Positions 4,976-6,867 of a DNA stretch of 6,867 nucleotides are shown here, piece by piece. The notes below the pieces were generated by a model that was not told where the DNA came from, did no database searches, and saw only the letters and a program-made list of their open reading frames with translations. The first letter of the stretch is position 1, and every line of letters begins with the position of its first letter. The position numbers were made by a program, and so were the translations under genes. The DNA comes from Pseudomonadota bacterium (GTDB taxonomy: Bacteria > Pseudomonadota > Alphaproteobacteria > Rhizobiales > Beijerinckiaceae), in NCBI GenBank assembly GCA_023386115.1, contig JAEWKL010000456.1, positions 1 to 6,867 on the forward strand, in the 5' to 3' direction.

Positions 4976-6631
4976 ATGATCCTGCCCTCATCTCTGCCGG
5001 GTTGCGCCATCGACAGCGTCACTCGCAGCGCCGATCACCTCGTCGTCCACGCCCATGTGCGTCGCGGCCATGCTCGATGTCCGGCCTGTGGCACGCCCAG
5101 TCACGCGGTGCACAGCCACTACGATCGCCGTCCTGCCGATCTGCCGAGCCTCGGTCAGCCCGTGACGCTGCGCCTACGCATCCGACGCTTCTACTGCCGC
5201 CATCCCGCCTGCCACCGCCGCACCTTCGCCGAGCCGCTGCCACGGATGATCCCCCCACGAGCCCGACGGACGCGCCGCCTCGCTCAGGCCCAGACCCGGA
5301 TCGGCTCTGCAGCAGGCGCGGAGGCCGGGGCGCGCCTGACCGGTCACCTGGGGATGCGGACCAGCCCCGATACGATGCTGCGCCTCCTGCACCGCCTCCC
5401 GCTGCCGACGGCGGATCCACCGCGAGCTGTCGGCATCGACGACTGGGCCATCCGCAAGGGACGGACCTACGGCACCCTCCTCGTCGACCTGGAACGTTGA
5501 CGCCCGATCGACCTATTGCCCGACCGCTCGGCCGTGACCGTCACCGCGTGGCTGCGCCGCCATCCCGGTGTCCAGATCGTCGCCCGCGACCGCTCGACTG
5601 AGTACGCCCGAGCCGCCACCGCGGGTGCCCCCGCCGCTCTCCAGGTTGCCGACCGATGGCACCTCCTCCTCAACATGCGCCAAGCCCTCGAACGCTGGCT
5701 CGGCCGGGCCCACGGCCGGCTGCGACAGCTTCCCGTCCACCCCAGTGATCATGGCCGCCAGCCGGGGGAACGCCCGCGTGCCTATCGCCGCAGCGCGGCC
5801 GAGATCGCCATCAGCCGCGACAGCCGCGCTCGTCGGCTTGCAGCCTACGAGGACGTGCGCCGGCGGCATGGCGCAGGCGAAACGCTGCTGGCCATCGGGC
5901 GCGCGACGGGTCTGGCGCGTGTGACGGTGCGCAAATATGCCCAGGCCGAGAGCTTCCCGGAGCGCGCGAGGCGCCGACCCAATCCGTCTCGCCTCGACCC
6001 CTCCCTCGCTCATCTGGAGCAGCGCATGGCTGAGGGGTGCGAGAACGCCATGGCGCTCTGGCGCGAGATCCGCGCCCAGGGCTTCGCGGGGACCCATCGG
6101 CAGGTGCACCGCTTCGTTGCCGAGCGTCGCACGAGGCCGGCGCGCCGCACGAGCCGCAAATGGCTGTCGCAGACTGCATCGACGAACGCTGAGACCATCA
6201 GCGCCGTGCCGGTCCCCTCTCCGAAGCAGCTGGCCTGGCTCCTGGTGCAGCCTCTCGCGACACTGCAGCCCCGCGCCGCGGCTGACCTCGCCCGCATCCG
6301 GCAGGATCCTGAAGCTGCACGGGTCGCCGATTTGGCGCGGCGGTTCACGATGCTCGTGCGTGCCTGTGGCGTGGGCGGCGACCGGCCGGCGGACCCTGCC
6401 GGCGAGCTCGACAGGTGGCTGCGCGACACCCGGAACTGCGGTGTCGCTGCGCTCGAGACCTTTGCGGCCGGTTTGGCGCAGGATAGAGCGGCCGTTCGAG
6501 CGGCACTGACGACGTCGTGGAGCAACGCTCAGGCGGAAGGGCAGATCAGTCGGTTGAAGATGATCAAGCGCACCATGTACGGTCGCGCCAGCTTCGCACT
6601 CCTCCGTCGCCGCACCCTCATCGCTGCCTGA
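4976..6631 (+). pseudogene. ISL3-family transposase interrupted by an in-frame TGA
   Basis: The frame from ATG 4976 to TGA 6629-6631 encodes 551 residues, a full-length ISL3 transposase, but codon 175 (5498-5500) is TGA. Both halves stay in the same frame and homology runs straight through: the first part ends TYGTLLVDLER and the second resumes with PIDLLPDRSA. Visible domains are an N-terminal zinc-binding motif with Cys35, Cys38, Cys74 and Cys79, an HTH near 293-323 (LLAIGRATGLARVTVRKYAQ), and the DDE catalytic triad: Asp155/156 in VGIDDWAIRKG, Asp226 in VADRWHLL and Glu521 in SNAQAEGQI. A CGA-to-TGA transition (Arg to stop) explains the break. The N-terminal 174 residues could bind the ends but cannot catalyse. 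A start at TTG 5516 could give a C-terminal piece lacking the first Asp. The gene ends two bases before the right repeat. It is probably recently inactivated, with no other damage seen. Confidence 0.9.
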
Positions 6632-6632
6632 C

Positions 6633-6674
6633 CCACGCAAAGTGCGGGAGAGCCGTCAAACCGAGGGAGGATCA
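6633..6674 (-). repeat. Right terminal inverted repeat of the ISL3 element
   Basis: This is the exact reverse complement of the left repeat. Its outermost bases supply the TGA that now terminates the neighbouring istB frame on the minus strand. Confidence 0.93.
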
Positions 6675-6867
6675 GTCGCCGGCAAACACGCTCGGCCACT
6701 CGCCGAACGCCAGGTTGGTGGTCACCACGATCGAGGTGGTCTCGTAGAGCCGGCTGATCAGGTGGAACAGCAGCTGACCGCCCGACTGCGCGAACGGCAG
6801 GTAGCGGAGCTCGTCCAGCACCACCAGGTCGAGCCGGGCGAGGTGGTCGGCGATGCGGCCCTGTCGG
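6672..6867 (-). pseudogene. istB: Truncated istB, IS21-family transposition helper ATPase (3' end lost; runs off right edge)
   Basis: The minus strand reads in from the window edge for 64 residues and stops at TGA 6672-6674. It shows the second half of the IstB AAA+ core: LVVLDELRYLPF (Walker B, with Arg where DELGYLPF is usual), QLLFHLISRLYE, then the sensor-1-type stretch VVTTNLAFGEWPSVFAGD. IstB normally continues with an AKMTTALLDRLTH-like segment and a C-terminal domain; here the frame ends at the transposon boundary, so that part is missing. IstB loads onto target DNA and activates the IS21 transposase IstA. Without the C-terminal region it is expected to be non-functional. Its missing end is not found on the other side of the ISL3 element within the window. 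Confidence 0.88.

Larger units (their letters stand above)
4889..6674 (+). mobile_element. ISL3-family insertion sequence
   Basis: A 1,786-bp element bounded by perfect 42-bp terminal inverted repeats and filled by one long transposase reading frame of ISL3 type. The inner 22 bp of each repeat begin GGCTCTCCCG, as usual for ISL3-family ends; another 20 bp outside are also perfectly inverted. ISL3 elements usually duplicate 8 bp on insertion, but the adjacent octamers CTCTCCG-side (4881-4888) and GTCGCCGG (6675-6682) do not match. The flanking genes differ, an xdh-like remnant on the left and istB on the right. The element therefore lost its original neighbourhood on at least one side. Confidence 0.88.

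Noticed and set aside
5513..6640. 375-codon minus-strand open frame opposite the transposase
   Set aside because: Mirror frame of the ISL3 transposase; it has no motif and extends into the terminal repeat.

Overview
This is a very GC-rich window with strong G/C third-position bias. It is most consistent with an alphaproteobacterium of the Methylobacterium/Rhizobiales type: a DUF1403 protein beside a ScpB homologue, a HipBA module and ISL3/IS21 transposons are typical of accessory DNA (plasmid or genomic island) in that group. The taxonomic call is inference from protein style only. No rRNA, tRNA or CRISPR array was seen.

Layout. (A) 1-1181, minus strand: a DUF1403 protein followed one base later by the start of a ScpB-like gene that runs off the left edge. 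(B) 1182-1287: a short divergent intergenic region ending in a 29-bp near-palindrome with dif-like architecture, which overlaps the preferred start codon of the next gene. (C) 1286-2422, plus strand: a tyrosine recombinase with all catalytic residues. (D) 2368-4491, minus strand: a toxin-antitoxin block. A HipB-like antitoxin and an intact HipA-type kinase toxin form an operon, and 115 bp downstream lies a solitary HigA-like antitoxin without a toxin, whose 3' end overlaps the recombinase gene tail to tail. (E) about 4585-4888: a remnant of a xanthine dehydrogenase/aldehyde oxidase-type molybdenum hydroxylase gene, cut at both ends. (F) 4889-6674: an ISL3-family insertion sequence with perfect 42-bp terminal inverted repeats and a transposase interrupted by one in-frame TGA. 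(G) 6672-6867, minus strand: a truncated IS21-family istB gene whose stop codon is formed at the junction with the ISL3 end.

How it may work together. The left third looks like a compact unit pairing a site-specific recombinase and a candidate recombination or operator site with a condensin-accessory (ScpB) homologue and an uncharacterised DUF1403 protein. A role in replicon maintenance or segregation is plausible but unproven. The hipBA module could add post-segregational stabilisation of the same element. The right part is transposon wreckage: the two sides of the ISL3 element carry different broken genes (istB and xdh-like), so the present arrangement arose by deletion or recombination, not by one clean insertion.
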